Below, piece after piece: positions 44,736 to 53,066 of a DNA stretch of 64,000 bases. The notes under the pieces were generated by a model that did not search any database, was not told the DNA's origin, and was given only the letters and a program-made list of their open reading frames with translations. The stretch's first letter is position 1. Each line of letters begins with the position of its first letter. This DNA comes from JAFDYH01 sp049840875 (GTDB lineage: Bacteria > Bacteroidota > Bacteroidia > Chitinophagales > Chitinophagaceae): assembly GCA_049840875.1 (NCBI GenBank), contig JASGJE010000003.1:192230-256229 (forward strand), read 5' to 3'. The translations under genes were made by a program, and so were the position numbers.

Positions 44736-45773
44736 TTAATAAAATTTCGGAGGCGGATTCAATCCTAAATTCTGTCGTTGATGCCAGTAAGGATAGATAG
44801 GAGAAACTTCACTTGCTTTATCCAACCTTTTTATTTGCTCTATACTAAGATTCCAACCTGTTGCCTCAAGGTTTTGTTTTAGTTGTTCTTCATTTCTTGC
44901 ACCTATAATTATCGATGATACCGTTGGCCTCTGTAATACCCAATTAATTGCTATCTGTGCGATTGTTTTACCGGTTTCATTGGATAGTTCATTTAATACA
45001 TCAATTACATTATACAAAACTTCTTCGTTGACGACTGCTTGTGGAATAGGGCTTCCTCCCTTTGCTACACGTGTGTCATTTGGTTTCGGTGAATCACGGC
45101 GATATCTTCCCCCTAATAAACCGGCTGCTAACGGAGACCATATGATAGCACCTACTTTCTGATCAATTCCCAGCGGCATCAGTTCCCATTCGTATTCCCG
45201 GTTTGCTAATGAATAATAAACCTGGTGTCCAACATACCGGTTCCATCCATATTTTTCAGATACGGCTAATGATTTCATCAAATGCCAACCTGAAAAATTA
45301 GAAGCTGCTATATATCTTACTTTGCCGCTTTGTATCAAATCGTCCAATGTACGCACCGTTTCTTCAACAGGTGTATTGCCATCAAACCCATGCATGTGGT
45401 ATATATCGATGTAATCAGTATTCAACCGCTTTAAACTTCCTTCAATTTGCTTTATTAAACGAAAACGGGAAGATCCATAACTGTTTGCCCCACTACCAAA
45501 CGTAAATGTTGCCTTTGTGGAGATTAATAATTTATCTCGTTTGCCAACAATGGCTTTCCCTAATATTTCTTCGGATAATCCTTGTGAGTAAACATCAGCA
45601 GTATCGAATAAATTTATTCCCGCATCTACACAAATGTCAATCAGCCGCGTCGCTTCATTTGCCTGCGTATTTCCCCATGCTTTAAAAAAATCTCCGCTTC
45701 CTCCAAAAGTTGCAGTACCAAAACTCAGAACTGATACCTGTAAACCTGATGCACCGAGTTGCCTGTATTCCAT
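44736..45773 (-). CDS. Aldo/keto reductase
   Basis: A 345-residue NADPH-dependent oxidoreductase of the YajO/Gpr-like branch. The start MEYRQLGASGLQVSVLSFGT is typical. The catalytic set is Asp57 and Tyr62 (LFDTADVY), Lys87 (ISTKATF) and His in YHMHGFD. SIIIGARNEEQLKQNL near the end binds the cofactor. The substrate is not defined. It is followed on the same strand by an alcohol dehydrogenase gene upstream in the transcription direction, and the two could serve aldehyde detoxification. Confidence 0.93.
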   Translation of the reverse strand: MEYRQLGASGLQVSVLSFGTATFGGSGDFFKAWGNTQANEATRLIDICVDAGINLFDTADVYSQGLSEEILGKAIVGKRDKLLISTKATFTFGSGANSYGSSRFRLIKQIEGSLKRLNTDYIDIYHMHGFDGNTPVEETVRTLDDLIQSGKVRYIAASNFSGWHLMKSLAVSEKYGWNRYVGHQVYYSLANREYEWELMPLGIDQKVGAIIWSPLAAGLLGGRYRRDSPKPNDTRVAKGGSPIPQAVVNEEVLYNVIDVLNELSNETGKTIAQIAINWVLQRPTVSSIIIGARNEEQLKQNLEATGWNLSIEQIKRLDKASEVSPIYPYWHQRQNLGLNPPPKFY

Positions 45774-45845
45774 AATAATTTTTTTTTCGTCTTAAAAAAT
45801 CAACGGTGGTTATCTACGAGCCAAGTATCAACACCACTTCTTTCA

Positions 45846-45903
45846 AATAATAAAATAATGAGCCTCTACTAAAGCACCTGGAGCTCTTTGCTCAAAGCTC
45901 ATT
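45846..45903 (-). terminator. Possible hairpin terminator of the alcohol dehydrogenase gene
   Basis: AATGAGC (45857-45863) and GCTCATT (45897-45903) form an outer stem, with GAGCTCTTTG and CAAAGCTC as an inner one. On the minus strand a T-rich stretch follows. The stem overlaps the stop codon. Confidence 0.35.
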
Positions 45904-46942
45904 ACAATGTTGCTATATCAATTACAAAACGATAACGCACATCACCTTTCAGCATTCTTTCGTAAGACGCAGTGATATCTTTTATATCGATCAATTCAAT
46001 ATCTGACACAATGCTATGTTCTGCACAAAAATCAAGCATCTCCTGAGTTTCAGGAATGCCGCCAATACCTGAACCAGCTACGCTTTTACGACCTCCCATT
46101 AATGAAAATACTGCAATATCCATCGGTTTCGAAGGCGCACCGACGCAGATGTGAACGCCATTTGTTTTTAACAACGAAAGATAAAAATTCATATCGTGCT
46201 CTGCAGATACTGTATCAAGAATAAAATCAAATGAACCTCTCACTTTATCCACCTGCGCCTTATCTGTAGTGACTACAAAATGATGCGCTCCTAAAGCTTT
46301 AGCATCTTTTTCCTTTGATGCTGAAGTGCTCAGTACTGTAACCTCTGCCCCAAAAGCAACTCCGAACTTTACGCCCATATGACCCAAACCGCCTAATCCA
46401 AGAATAGCCAGTTTATGGCCCTTGCCCACTTTCCAGTGACGCAATGGGGAATAAGTGGTGATGCCGGCACATAATAGCGGGGCCGTAGCAGCGAGATTTA
46501 ATTTTTCAGAAATATGCAAAACAAATTCTTCCCGCACCACTATCGTACTGGAGTAACCGCCGTAAGTAGGCAAACCACTTCTGTCTTTGGCATTGTATGT
46601 TTGCGTATTGCCTTCAAGACAATATTGTTCCAATCCCTCTTTACAATTCTCACATACCTGGCAGGAGTCAACCATACAACCGACACCAGCCAAATCGTCA
46701 ACCTTGAATTTCTTTACATGATTGCCGACTTTCACCACTTTACCAACAATCTCATGACCAGGTACCATTGGAAATATTCCGGGAAACCAATCGTTTTTAA
46801 TCTGGTGAAGATCGGAATGGCAGACACCACAGAATTTTATCTCGATCTGTACATCATGCGGAACAACTTCTCTTCGCTCAAAATTCCAGGGTGCAAGATC
46901 TGTTGTTGGTGACTGCGCGGCATATCCTTTTGTCTTTATCAT
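45902..46942 (-). CDS. Zinc-dependent NAD(P) alcohol dehydrogenase (YahK/CAD type)
   Basis: A 346-residue medium-chain dehydrogenase. The catalytic zinc ligands are Cys38 (FCGVCHSDLHQI), His63-Glu64 (PGHEIVGKV) and a later Cys (LLCAGITTYSPL). The structural zinc Cys are 94, 97, 100 and 108 (SCQVCENCKEGLEQYC). GLGGLGHMGVK binds the cofactor. The close match in pattern is to YahK/cinnamyl alcohol dehydrogenase-type aldehyde reductases. It probably reduces aldehydes in the cytoplasm. It reads in the same direction as the aldo/keto reductase gene. Confidence 0.95.
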   Translation of the reverse strand: MIKTKGYAAQSPTTDLAPWNFERREVVPHDVQIEIKFCGVCHSDLHQIKNDWFPGIFPMVPGHEIVGKVVKVGNHVKKFKVDDLAGVGCMVDSCQVCENCKEGLEQYCLEGNTQTYNAKDRSGLPTYGGYSSTIVVREEFVLHISEKLNLAATAPLLCAGITTYSPLRHWKVGKGHKLAILGLGGLGHMGVKFGVAFGAEVTVLSTSASKEKDAKALGAHHFVVTTDKAQVDKVRGSFDFILDTVSAEHDMNFYLSLLKTNGVHICVGAPSKPMDIAVFSLMGGRKSVAGSGIGGIPETQEMLDFCAEHSIVSDIELIDIKDITASYERMLKGDVRYRFVIDIATL

Positions 46943-47100
46943 AAATCCAGTTTTTATTTTTGGTTAAACAATCTATGTTTCAAAAAGAGAATTAGAGAAT
47001 AACTATTTCTCACTATAATTGTTCGGCTGGTGAATTATTTTTTTGGAGAGGTAAGAATTAGTTAACAACAACGAAAGTCAAAAGTTTGGAAAAATTAAAA

Positions 47101-47640
47101 TTATTGTTTCTTTTCCCATTCTCTCATGGTTATCCGGAACACATTTACTGCGTTTCCTCTATGGTAAGTTTGTTTATCTATTTTCATGCCATTCCTGATT
47201 GCCACTTTTTCTGAAGGCAGATTTGATAAGCTGATTATTGAGATCAATGATTCTGAAAAATTATTTTCAAAAGCGTAATCGCGACACTTAATAGCTGCTT
47301 CACTTGCGTAGCCTTTATTCCAGAATGCCCTTAGCAACGAATAACCAATTTCGAGTTCAGTTTTATCGTCAACAACCTGCACAAGGAGACCACAATGGCC
47401 GACCAGTTTTCCAGACGTCTTTTCGATGAGTGCATTCATGCCTCCTTTATCGGTATCGTATCGTTGAAATTGATAGTCGTACCATTTGCGGCATTCAATT
47501 TCAGGCAATTCTTTTTCTGATAGCCAATGAATTGACGTTTGTGGATCTTTATGAAATTCGAGCCACGCATCAAAATCAGACTCACTGATTTTTCTGAATA
47601 ATAAATGCTTTGTTTCCTGCCCGGATAGTAGATATTTCAT
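47101..47640 (-). CDS. GNAT family N-acetyltransferase (RimJ/L-like)
   Basis: 179 residues. LVGHCGLLVQVVDDKTELEIGYSL and WNKGYASEAAIKCRDYAFEN, with the acetyl-CoA loop WxKGYASEA, identify a RimJ/RimL-type GNAT. SLSNLPSEKVAIRNGMKIDK is the usual N-x-x-S-x-x-(V/L)xxKxG ending. The target could be a ribosomal protein or a small amine. It is transcribed away from rnpB, and the two promoters face apart within about 70 bases. Confidence 0.9.
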   Translation of the reverse strand: MKYLLSGQETKHLLFRKISESDFDAWLEFHKDPQTSIHWLSEKELPEIECRKWYDYQFQRYDTDKGGMNALIEKTSGKLVGHCGLLVQVVDDKTELEIGYSLLRAFWNKGYASEAAIKCRDYAFENNFSESLISIISLSNLPSEKVAIRNGMKIDKQTYHRGNAVNVFRITMREWEKKQ

Positions 47641-47672
47641 TTGGTTACTCTAAAAAAGTTACAATCAGGCGG

Positions 47673-47680
47673 CAAAGTTA
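47673..47680 (-). promoter_or_regulatory. -7 promoter element (TAACTTTG) for the GNAT gene
   Basis: An exact TAnnTTTG match on the minus strand, about 33 bases before the ATG at 47640. Confidence 0.4.
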
Positions 47681-47735
47681 TTCATCGATGCAATTCGGAA
47701 ATAAATCAATTGTTCCTTTAGTCTTTATCAATAGT

Positions 47736-47743
47736 TACCTTCG
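47736..47743 (+). promoter_or_regulatory. -7-like element (TACCTTCG) for rnpB
   Basis: One mismatch to TAnnTTTG. A TTG lies at 47710-47712 with a 23-base spacer, within the range seen for the -33 element. It lies five bases before the first helix of the RNA. Confidence 0.5.
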
Positions 47744-47744
47744 C

Positions 47745-48130
47745 AGTTGCTACAAGCCGGGTTATCGCTTTTTATTGTGTAAACAAAAGAAGGAGGAAAG
47801 TCCGGACAGCATAGAGCAGTGTACCAGTGAATAGCTGGCTCCCTTTAATGGGAAGAGATAGTGCCACAGAAAATAACTGTCTGCCTTAATTGGTGGATGA
47901 GGGTGAAAATGTGAGGTAAGAGCTCACAGCGTATAATGGTAACATTATTCGCGGGTAAACCTTGCACGCTGAAATGCCACGTAAACTATCGGTAAGGGCT
48001 GCTCGCCCCATTCATCGCAAGATGAACGATAGAGGGTAGGCAGATTGATTCCAACAGCGATGTTGAGAACAGATAAATGATAGCCGCCCCGATTTATCGG
48101 GATACAGAATCCGGCTTACAGGCTTGTAGC
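47745..48130 (+). ncRNA. rnpB: RNase P RNA (bacterial type A)
   Basis: About 386 bases. The ends pair: GCTACAAGCC (47749-47758) with GGCTTGTAGC (48121-48130), forming P1. GGAGGAAAGTCCGGACA at about 47791-47807 is the universal CRI/P4 strand. ACAGAATCCGGCTTACA, just before the 3' end, is the matching CRV strand. GGGTAAACC and other loop words between them fit the specificity domain. The RNA is the catalytic part of the tRNA 5'-processing enzyme. The final helix followed by TTTTTT (48131-48136) should also terminate transcription. Confidence 0.95.
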
Positions 48131-48188
48131 TTTTTTCTGCACTAATACGACATTGTCAATTGTCAATTTATATTTTGCAGTTTCAGAG

Positions 48189-49097
48189 CTAAAAAGCATT
48201 TCCAATATATCCACCTATTTCCATCATCCATGCAATTCCTAAATGAACGATCAAGCCGCCGAAAATTGAACGTGTATGATAAACTACAATCCCCAACAGT
48301 AATCCGCCGAAATAAGAACTGATACATTCCCCGATTGGCTTACCAAAATGAATAGTGCAATAGAAACAAGCCATTGGTAAAATAGCATCTTTGCCAGCCC
48401 ATTTCAGAAATGCAAGTACCAGGAATCCACGAAAGAATAATTCAATTGAAATGAAATCGGTACCATACGATAACTCAAACAATAATTTATAAAACCAGGA
48501 ATGCGGAGCATTCATAATACCCGGAGAAACGGTTTTGATCTTCGGATACATACTGAGAAAATCAGGCTGGGTAGAAGCAGCGGCAATTAACGGAATCATA
48601 ATTAACAACATGCCTGCATATGGCTTCCAGTTGAAATTATGTATTGTGAAACCAAAAAAAGTTTTCGCAGTATCAAATTTTTTCCAGACCAATAGTAATA
48701 CCAATATGACGATAATTAATCGAAGCGGCCAATAGATCACTTTATTCCAATAAACATCCCATTGCTCGTTTGAAGAAAGCGGGAAATGGATGGAGAGTGA
48801 CATTTTCAATGAAAACAAAGAAGCAGCAACCAATAATAGAGTTAAAAAAAATTTGTCAGAGAAGTACTTTTTTCCTGCAAACAAATTATATAAGTAATAA
48901 GGTATTGTGAATGCTAATAGAGAGATCAAAAAGCGGTATATAAATCGTAAGGCGAACGTGTTTTTATTGATCCATCGATCTATATGAAAATAATAATTAC
49001 AGAAAATCATCACAGCTGTAATTAGCGTAGTTAATAACAGCACTTTTTTATCTGCCTCTTTAAAGTAAAGACCTATGTACGCGATTATCTTTTTCAT
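48189..49097 (-). CDS. CPBP family intramembrane metalloprotease homologue
   Basis: 302 residues with about eight hydrophobic segments. The C-terminal half carries the CPBP (Abi/CAAX) motifs: IELFFRGFLVLAFL, FYCTIHFGKP (second motif His), and GGLIVHLGIAW (third motif His). The first motif is normally EExxxR; here the first Glu is Ile (IELFFR), with Glu and Arg kept. Loss of one Glu may weaken metal binding, though it does vary in the family. The role could be membrane protein processing or bacteriocin-type self-protection. It is convergent with rnpB. Confidence 0.85.
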   Translation of the reverse strand: MKKIIAYIGLYFKEADKKVLLLTTLITAVMIFCNYYFHIDRWINKNTFALRFIYRFLISLLAFTIPYYLYNLFAGKKYFSDKFFLTLLLVAASLFSLKMSLSIHFPLSSNEQWDVYWNKVIYWPLRLIIVILVLLLVWKKFDTAKTFFGFTIHNFNWKPYAGMLLIMIPLIAAASTQPDFLSMYPKIKTVSPGIMNAPHSWFYKLLFELSYGTDFISIELFFRGFLVLAFLKWAGKDAILPMACFYCTIHFGKPIGECISSYFGGLLLGIVVYHTRSIFGGLIVHLGIAWMMEIGGYIGNAF

Positions 49098-49157
49098 GTA
49101 TGATCGTCTGCTACCGAAGACTTATGGATTTGTACTTGTGGGTTCTTTCATAATTAG

Positions 49158-49520
49158 CTAACGAATTGGTTGACCAAACTGCAGGATATAACCATTGCAA
49201 TCCCTGATTGCGAATTCACGCATGCCATACTCAAAATCCTCAACCGGATAAACAATTTCTGTTTTGTTTTGCAATTGATCCCACCATAGATCAACATTTT
49301 CTGTGCGCAGATAAATTGATCCTGTTAGCAACGATTCGTGATAGGGTAGATGCTGGTTCGGAAGTGCGATCATTATTTCAATTCCATCAAGTGATAATGA
49401 CGCCCAGCCCCAACCTTTTTCATGTGCATCACATGTAAACCTCAGAACATCCGTATAAAAATCAATCGTCTTCTGAAGATCATCAACCTGCAGCATCGGA
49501 GTAAGTTTAGTTAACTTCAT
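49158..49520 (-). CDS. VOC family (glyoxalase/bleomycin resistance-like) protein
   Basis: 120 residues in two beta-alpha-beta-beta-beta modules. It starts TPMLQVDDLQKTIDFYTDVLRF, continues WGWASLSLDGIEIMIALPN and ends YGMREFAIRDCNGYILQFGQP, where the Glu/His-type metal and ligand positions of the superfamily lie. No specific enzyme can be named. A second VOC protein is at 62.8 kb; they are not close copies. Confidence 0.88.
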   Translation of the reverse strand: MKLTKLTPMLQVDDLQKTIDFYTDVLRFTCDAHEKGWGWASLSLDGIEIMIALPNQHLPYHESLLTGSIYLRTENVDLWWDQLQNKTEIVYPVEDFEYGMREFAIRDCNGYILQFGQPIR

Positions 49521-49595
49521 GATGAATTAATATTGAGTTCAGTCTGATAATTCAAAGCATTCATTTCACGTTTTCCATTCTATCTTTTTGTTTGA

Positions 49596-50165
49596 TCACT
49601 TTCCTTTCTTAAAATTCCTCCTGATCCACACTATCGCTTTCTGCACATAATATTCGTCATCTTTCTCAAGGTTCGCAATCAGCTTTTCTATCTCCGAATG
49701 CAACTCTGGTATTCTCGTATACCATTCCACAAGCGCTAATGACAATCTTCTTTGCCACAAATCTTTAGAGCCATTCAATTTCTTCGCCAACGCGAATATT
49801 TTTTCACGGTGCGTTTTTACGATTGGTTTTAATGATTGCATCCCAATCGCATCGCAAACCGCCCAGTTTCCAATATTTTTTGAGAATAAACTAACAAGTC
49901 TTATTGAATGTTCCGGATTCTGTCTTGCGATCTTGCCTAATAATTTTGCAGCAAGAATTTTTTCTTCAAAAGCGCCGGCATTCCATAATTCTTCCACTAG
50001 TTCAAAACCTCCTTCTTTAAATTTTCCAGCAAGTTCATTTAGAAAAGGCATACGAATCCCATATATTTTCTCAACACCGGGAACAAATTTTTCAGTAGAA
50101 GATTTTGCAGTCGCGGACGAATTTTTTGAAAGTATCGATTGTATTTCTTTGAGGTGATGGTTCAT
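49596..50165 (-). CDS. AlkD-like DNA alkylation repair protein (HEAT-repeat fold)
   Basis: 189 residues, nearly all helical. GIRMPFLNELAGKFKEGG, FEEKILAAKLLGKIAR, NIGNWAVCDAIGMQSLKPIV and LWQRRLSLALVEWY match the AlkD family, whose DNA glycosylases remove bulky cationic alkyl adducts without flipping the base. The family's catalytic Asp is likely that in NWAVCDAIG. Two bases separate it from the radical SAM gene upstream on the same strand, suggesting co-expression for DNA repair. Confidence 0.88.
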   Translation of the reverse strand: MNHHLKEIQSILSKNSSATAKSSTEKFVPGVEKIYGIRMPFLNELAGKFKEGGFELVEELWNAGAFEEKILAAKLLGKIARQNPEHSIRLVSLFSKNIGNWAVCDAIGMQSLKPIVKTHREKIFALAKKLNGSKDLWQRRLSLALVEWYTRIPELHSEIEKLIANLEKDDEYYVQKAIVWIRRNFKKGK

Positions 50166-50167
50166 GC

Positions 50168-51058
50168 CTATTCAATAATACGATTACGGATTTTATATTT
50201 TACGCATAGCTTATCGGCCCGTTTTTTCAATTGATCCTGGTAGCTCCGAGGTGTATAAAACTTATCCCGGTAAAGATCATCGTATTTTTTTATTAATTCA
50301 GGGTTGTAGCGCTGCAAAAAATTATAATAAAGTGTTTTGCTGTCAGCCGTAGAGTTGCCGAACAAGGTTAATCCACCAACAAGTATGTACTGCGCATGAT
50401 ATTGTTTTGCTGCAGCAATCGTTTTTTCCAATTCTTCTTCATTATCGCTAATAAAAGGTAATGATGGAATTGCATTCACACCAACTAAAAAACCGAGTTC
50501 ATTTAATTTGCTTACAAGTTCAAGTCGTTGTGTTGGCGTTGCTGTACCTGGTTCTAACATATTGCTGATGTCTTCGTTCATCGTGGAAATTGAAACAGAA
50601 AGGATGACACCACGTTTAAATTTATCAGTTAAGTCAACAGGAAGGATTGCCGTCTTGTCAATCTGTTTTAATAATTCAATATCCCGCATTATACCCGTTC
50701 GTTTTGTACTGATAAAAACGGGAAAGCGGTTCTTTAATAAAACCATAAGTATTTTTTCTGTCAACTTATACTGATCATCCTGCCGCATATAAGCATCTGT
50801 GGAGGTGCCAACAGCAACTATACCATATTGATTTTTCTTAGCTCGGGATTGTAACTGTTTATCGAGAACTTCTGCAACATTTGTTTTTATATACACACCG
50901 TTTTCCATGTTCTCTCCATACTTGCTGCCACGTATATAACAGTATTGACAGTTGCAACTACAGCCTTCATATGCATTTACGGAGTAATCGTCGAGAAACC
51001 AACTGTCGCGTTGCTTATGTTTATTTAATACAGACTTTACAACTTTCTCCTGCGGCAT
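50168..51058 (-). CDS. SPL-like radical SAM protein
   Basis: 296 residues from MPQEKVVKSVLNKHKQRDSW; the longer frame to 51088 has no support. The iron-sulfur motif is Cys33-x3-Cys37-x2-Cys40 (YEGCSCNCQYCYIRG), followed by VAVGTSTDAYMRQDDQYKLT and VSISTMNEDISNMLEPGT, the wording of the spore photoproduct lyase-like / Rv2578c group. Members include DNA photoproduct repair enzymes, but most are of unknown substrate. The two-base spacing to the AlkD-like gene supports a DNA-repair role by inference. Confidence 0.87.
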   Translation of the reverse strand: MPQEKVVKSVLNKHKQRDSWFLDDYSVNAYEGCSCNCQYCYIRGSKYGENMENGVYIKTNVAEVLDKQLQSRAKKNQYGIVAVGTSTDAYMRQDDQYKLTEKILMVLLKNRFPVFISTKRTGIMRDIELLKQIDKTAILPVDLTDKFKRGVILSVSISTMNEDISNMLEPGTATPTQRLELVSKLNELGFLVGVNAIPSLPFISDNEEELEKTIAAAKQYHAQYILVGGLTLFGNSTADSKTLYYNFLQRYNPELIKKYDDLYRDKFYTPRSYQDQLKKRADKLCVKYKIRNRIIE

Positions 51059-51092
51059 GCTTAAAATTAAGGAAGGAAAGCATACCAAAAGA

Positions 51093-51119
51093 AAAAACGG
51101 AGCTACTGACTCCGTTTTT
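51093..51119 (-). terminator. Rho-independent terminator of the YtxH gene
   Basis: AAAAACGGAG (51093-51102) and CTCCGTTTTT (51110-51119) form a perfect ten-base stem with a seven-base loop. On the minus strand it follows the YtxH stop by about 30 bases and isolates the radical SAM gene from read-through. Confidence 0.88.
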
Positions 51120-51150
51120 GTGTTATAGATTAGCCCCGTATAATTTTTTG

Positions 51151-51444
51151 TTACGACACTGCTTCCTCTTTCACGTTATTTTTTGCAGACTTTGCAGCCT
51201 TAATCAATTCCAGTACCCGCTCTCTTGCGTCATCTTTTAATCCGGAAATTTCATGCTTGAATGTGCTCTTCAATTCATCGAGCTCATCAATGGTTGCACC
51301 ACGAAAGCGTTTCCATGAATCTTTCATATCATCAAATTTATCTCCAATCTTCTGACGCGTTTTCTTTCCTTTTTCAGGTGCAATCAATAAACCAATAGTT
51401 ACACCGGTAGCCAACAGCGCAAGCGCTCCAACAATTGCTTTCAT
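51151..51444 (-). CDS. YtxH domain protein
   Basis: 97 residues. One N-terminal membrane helix (VGALALLATGVTIGLLI) is directly followed by APEKGKKTRQKI, the YtxH signature, then a charged amphipathic helix (DDMKDSWKRFRGA and onward to the Ala/Lys-rich end). YtxH proteins are small, stress-linked membrane-anchored proteins without known activity. It is monocistronic with a good terminator. Confidence 0.88.
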   Translation of the reverse strand: MKAIVGALALLATGVTIGLLIAPEKGKKTRQKIGDKFDDMKDSWKRFRGATIDELDELKSTFKHEISGLKDDARERVLELIKAAKSAKNNVKEEAVS

Positions 51445-51541
51445 ATCATTCAGTTTTATGTTTAAAGTAATACCCTATATTTTCAATAACCTTGCCAGAC
51501 TTGAAAATACCTTTTATCCTGCCGGAGAGGGGATAGGAGAG

Positions 51542-52045
51542 TTATTCCGGGATAATTAATTCGTAGCGTTGTTGTATAACCGGTTTTCCGAACACCTCAG
51601 AAGGAAATTCGTCGATTAGTTTAAAGCCGTAACGTTTATACAGAGAAGCCGCCGCTGGCAGCTCAGATGTGGTTTGCAGAAATGCCGAGCTGTACTTTTT
51701 TTCTTTCATGAACACCATAAACAAGTCCATGAGTTTTTTACCCAAACCGATTCCGTGAAATTCTTCTTTGATGATGAAGTAGCGTAATTGTGCGGAATTA
51801 TTTTCCCGGTGCATCAACAACATGAAGCCAACAAATTCATCATTGTATTCACAAACCCAAACACAATCTTTCTCTTTGTCAAAGTTTTTATAAAATTCAT
51901 GCAAGCCCCCGGCTACATAACTTTCAAAAGATAAACCGTAGCCATACTCCTTGCTATATAAAAGGCCATGTAGCAAAACCACATGGCCTATATCGCCGGA
52001 TTGTAATTCAGTGCGAATAGAAATATCGTCAACACTGATATTCAT
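51542..52045 (-). CDS. GNAT family N-acetyltransferase
   Basis: 167 residues. CVWVCEYNDEFVGFMLLMHRE, LRYFIIKEEFHGIGLGKKLMD (acetyl-CoA loop HGIGLGKKL) and LQTTSELPAAASLYKRYGFKLI give the standard GNAT order of motifs C, A and B. The substrate is unknown; the wording resembles MarR-associated acetyltransferases such as those acting on small amines. It is eight bases from the sugar isomerase gene in the same direction, so they may be co-transcribed. Confidence 0.9.
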   Translation of the reverse strand: MNISVDDISIRTELQSGDIGHVVLLHGLLYSKEYGYGLSFESYVAGGLHEFYKNFDKEKDCVWVCEYNDEFVGFMLLMHRENNSAQLRYFIIKEEFHGIGLGKKLMDLFMVFMKEKKYSSAFLQTTSELPAAASLYKRYGFKLIDEFPSEVFGKPVIQQRYELIIPE

Positions 52046-52052
52046 TGTACAA

Positions 52053-52964
52053 TCAGTAGCCCCATTTTTTCATAATGCTGTAGTCTTCTTTAACGGTGTC
52101 TACAGGGGCCATTCCCTGGTAAGATTCCTGTTCTATAACAAACAATGTTGTTCCTGATTTGCGACCAAGATCGACGATTTCTTTTACAGGGATAATTCCT
52201 TTTCCGAGGATAGTACTTTCATAACCGCCTCCCATTTCGCCCTTATTTGCAGTCTTTATTTCATCTTTTACGTGCATCGATTCAAAGCGACCGGGATATT
52301 GTTTCATTATATCCAACGCAATGCCACCTGCATGATACATGTTGCCGATATCCAATTGTTGCGCTACCAGTGATGGGTCTGTGTTCTGTAAAATGATATC
52401 GAATACCTTTACACCGTCAAGGCTTTGGCTGAATTCGAAATCATGATTATGATAGCCGAATTTCATTCCTGACTTTTTACATAGCTCACCGGATTTATTG
52501 AAGACTTCCATGTATTTTTTCAAATCGTCTGTTGTCTTGCGATAACTACCATCCAGCCATGGACTGATGACATATTTCTGCCCCATAAACGCAGCATCTT
52601 CCACAGTTTGTTTCCAGAGATCTGTAAAGTCATTTTTAGTCGCGTCCCAATGTGCAGTTCCCATCACAGTGTGTCCGCTTAACATTGTCAATCCCAAATC
52701 ATCCAATACTTTTTTAAATTCAGCAGGAGTCCAGCCGTAAAATTTTCTATTGATGTAGTTGGCGTGCTCTACATCTTTATATCCGGCTGCGGCTACCAAC
52801 TTCAACGTACCCAGAGGATCTTTTTTCATATCATCACGTACCGAATAAAGCTGTACACCGAGAACTTCACCGGGTTTTGAAGCTGCAAATAAATTCTTTG
52901 AGAGAAGTGATGCGCCGGCAATCGTAAGGGCGCTGTTTTTGATAAATGTTCTGCGGGTTGACAT
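52053..52964 (-). CDS. Exported sugar phosphate isomerase/epimerase-like TIM-barrel protein
   Basis: 303 residues with a Tat-type signal: RRTFIKNSALTIAGASLL, the twin-Arg motif and hydrophobic stretch. The body is an AP endonuclease 2-like TIM barrel: EVLGVQLYSVRDDMKKDPL, GYHNHDFEF, VAQQLDIGNMYHAGG, SMHVKDEI and ILGKGIIPVKEIVD, with the His, Asp and Glu metal ligands of xylose isomerase-type barrels. It folds in the cytoplasm and is exported by Tat, so it is likely a metalloenzyme or oxidised-sugar handler in the periplasm. It is upstream of a GNAT gene and downstream of the DUF5009 gene. Confidence 0.9.
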   Translation of the reverse strand: MSTRRTFIKNSALTIAGASLLSKNLFAASKPGEVLGVQLYSVRDDMKKDPLGTLKLVAAAGYKDVEHANYINRKFYGWTPAEFKKVLDDLGLTMLSGHTVMGTAHWDATKNDFTDLWKQTVEDAAFMGQKYVISPWLDGSYRKTTDDLKKYMEVFNKSGELCKKSGMKFGYHNHDFEFSQSLDGVKVFDIILQNTDPSLVAQQLDIGNMYHAGGIALDIMKQYPGRFESMHVKDEIKTANKGEMGGGYESTILGKGIIPVKEIVDLGRKSGTTLFVIEQESYQGMAPVDTVKEDYSIMKKWGY

Positions 52965-53066
52965 GGCGTGTTATTGTTTTATTGTGATACACAATTTAGT
53001 TATTTCAAATCAAAAGGAATGACTGTGTCTTGTCAATAAGGTATACTTAAATGCGCTGAATAAAAT

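Noticed and set aside
47610..47834. A 74-codon open frame overlapping the start of rnpB
   Set aside because: It runs through the GNAT start, the promoter region and the conserved P4 strand of RNase P RNA; the RNA explains the conservation.
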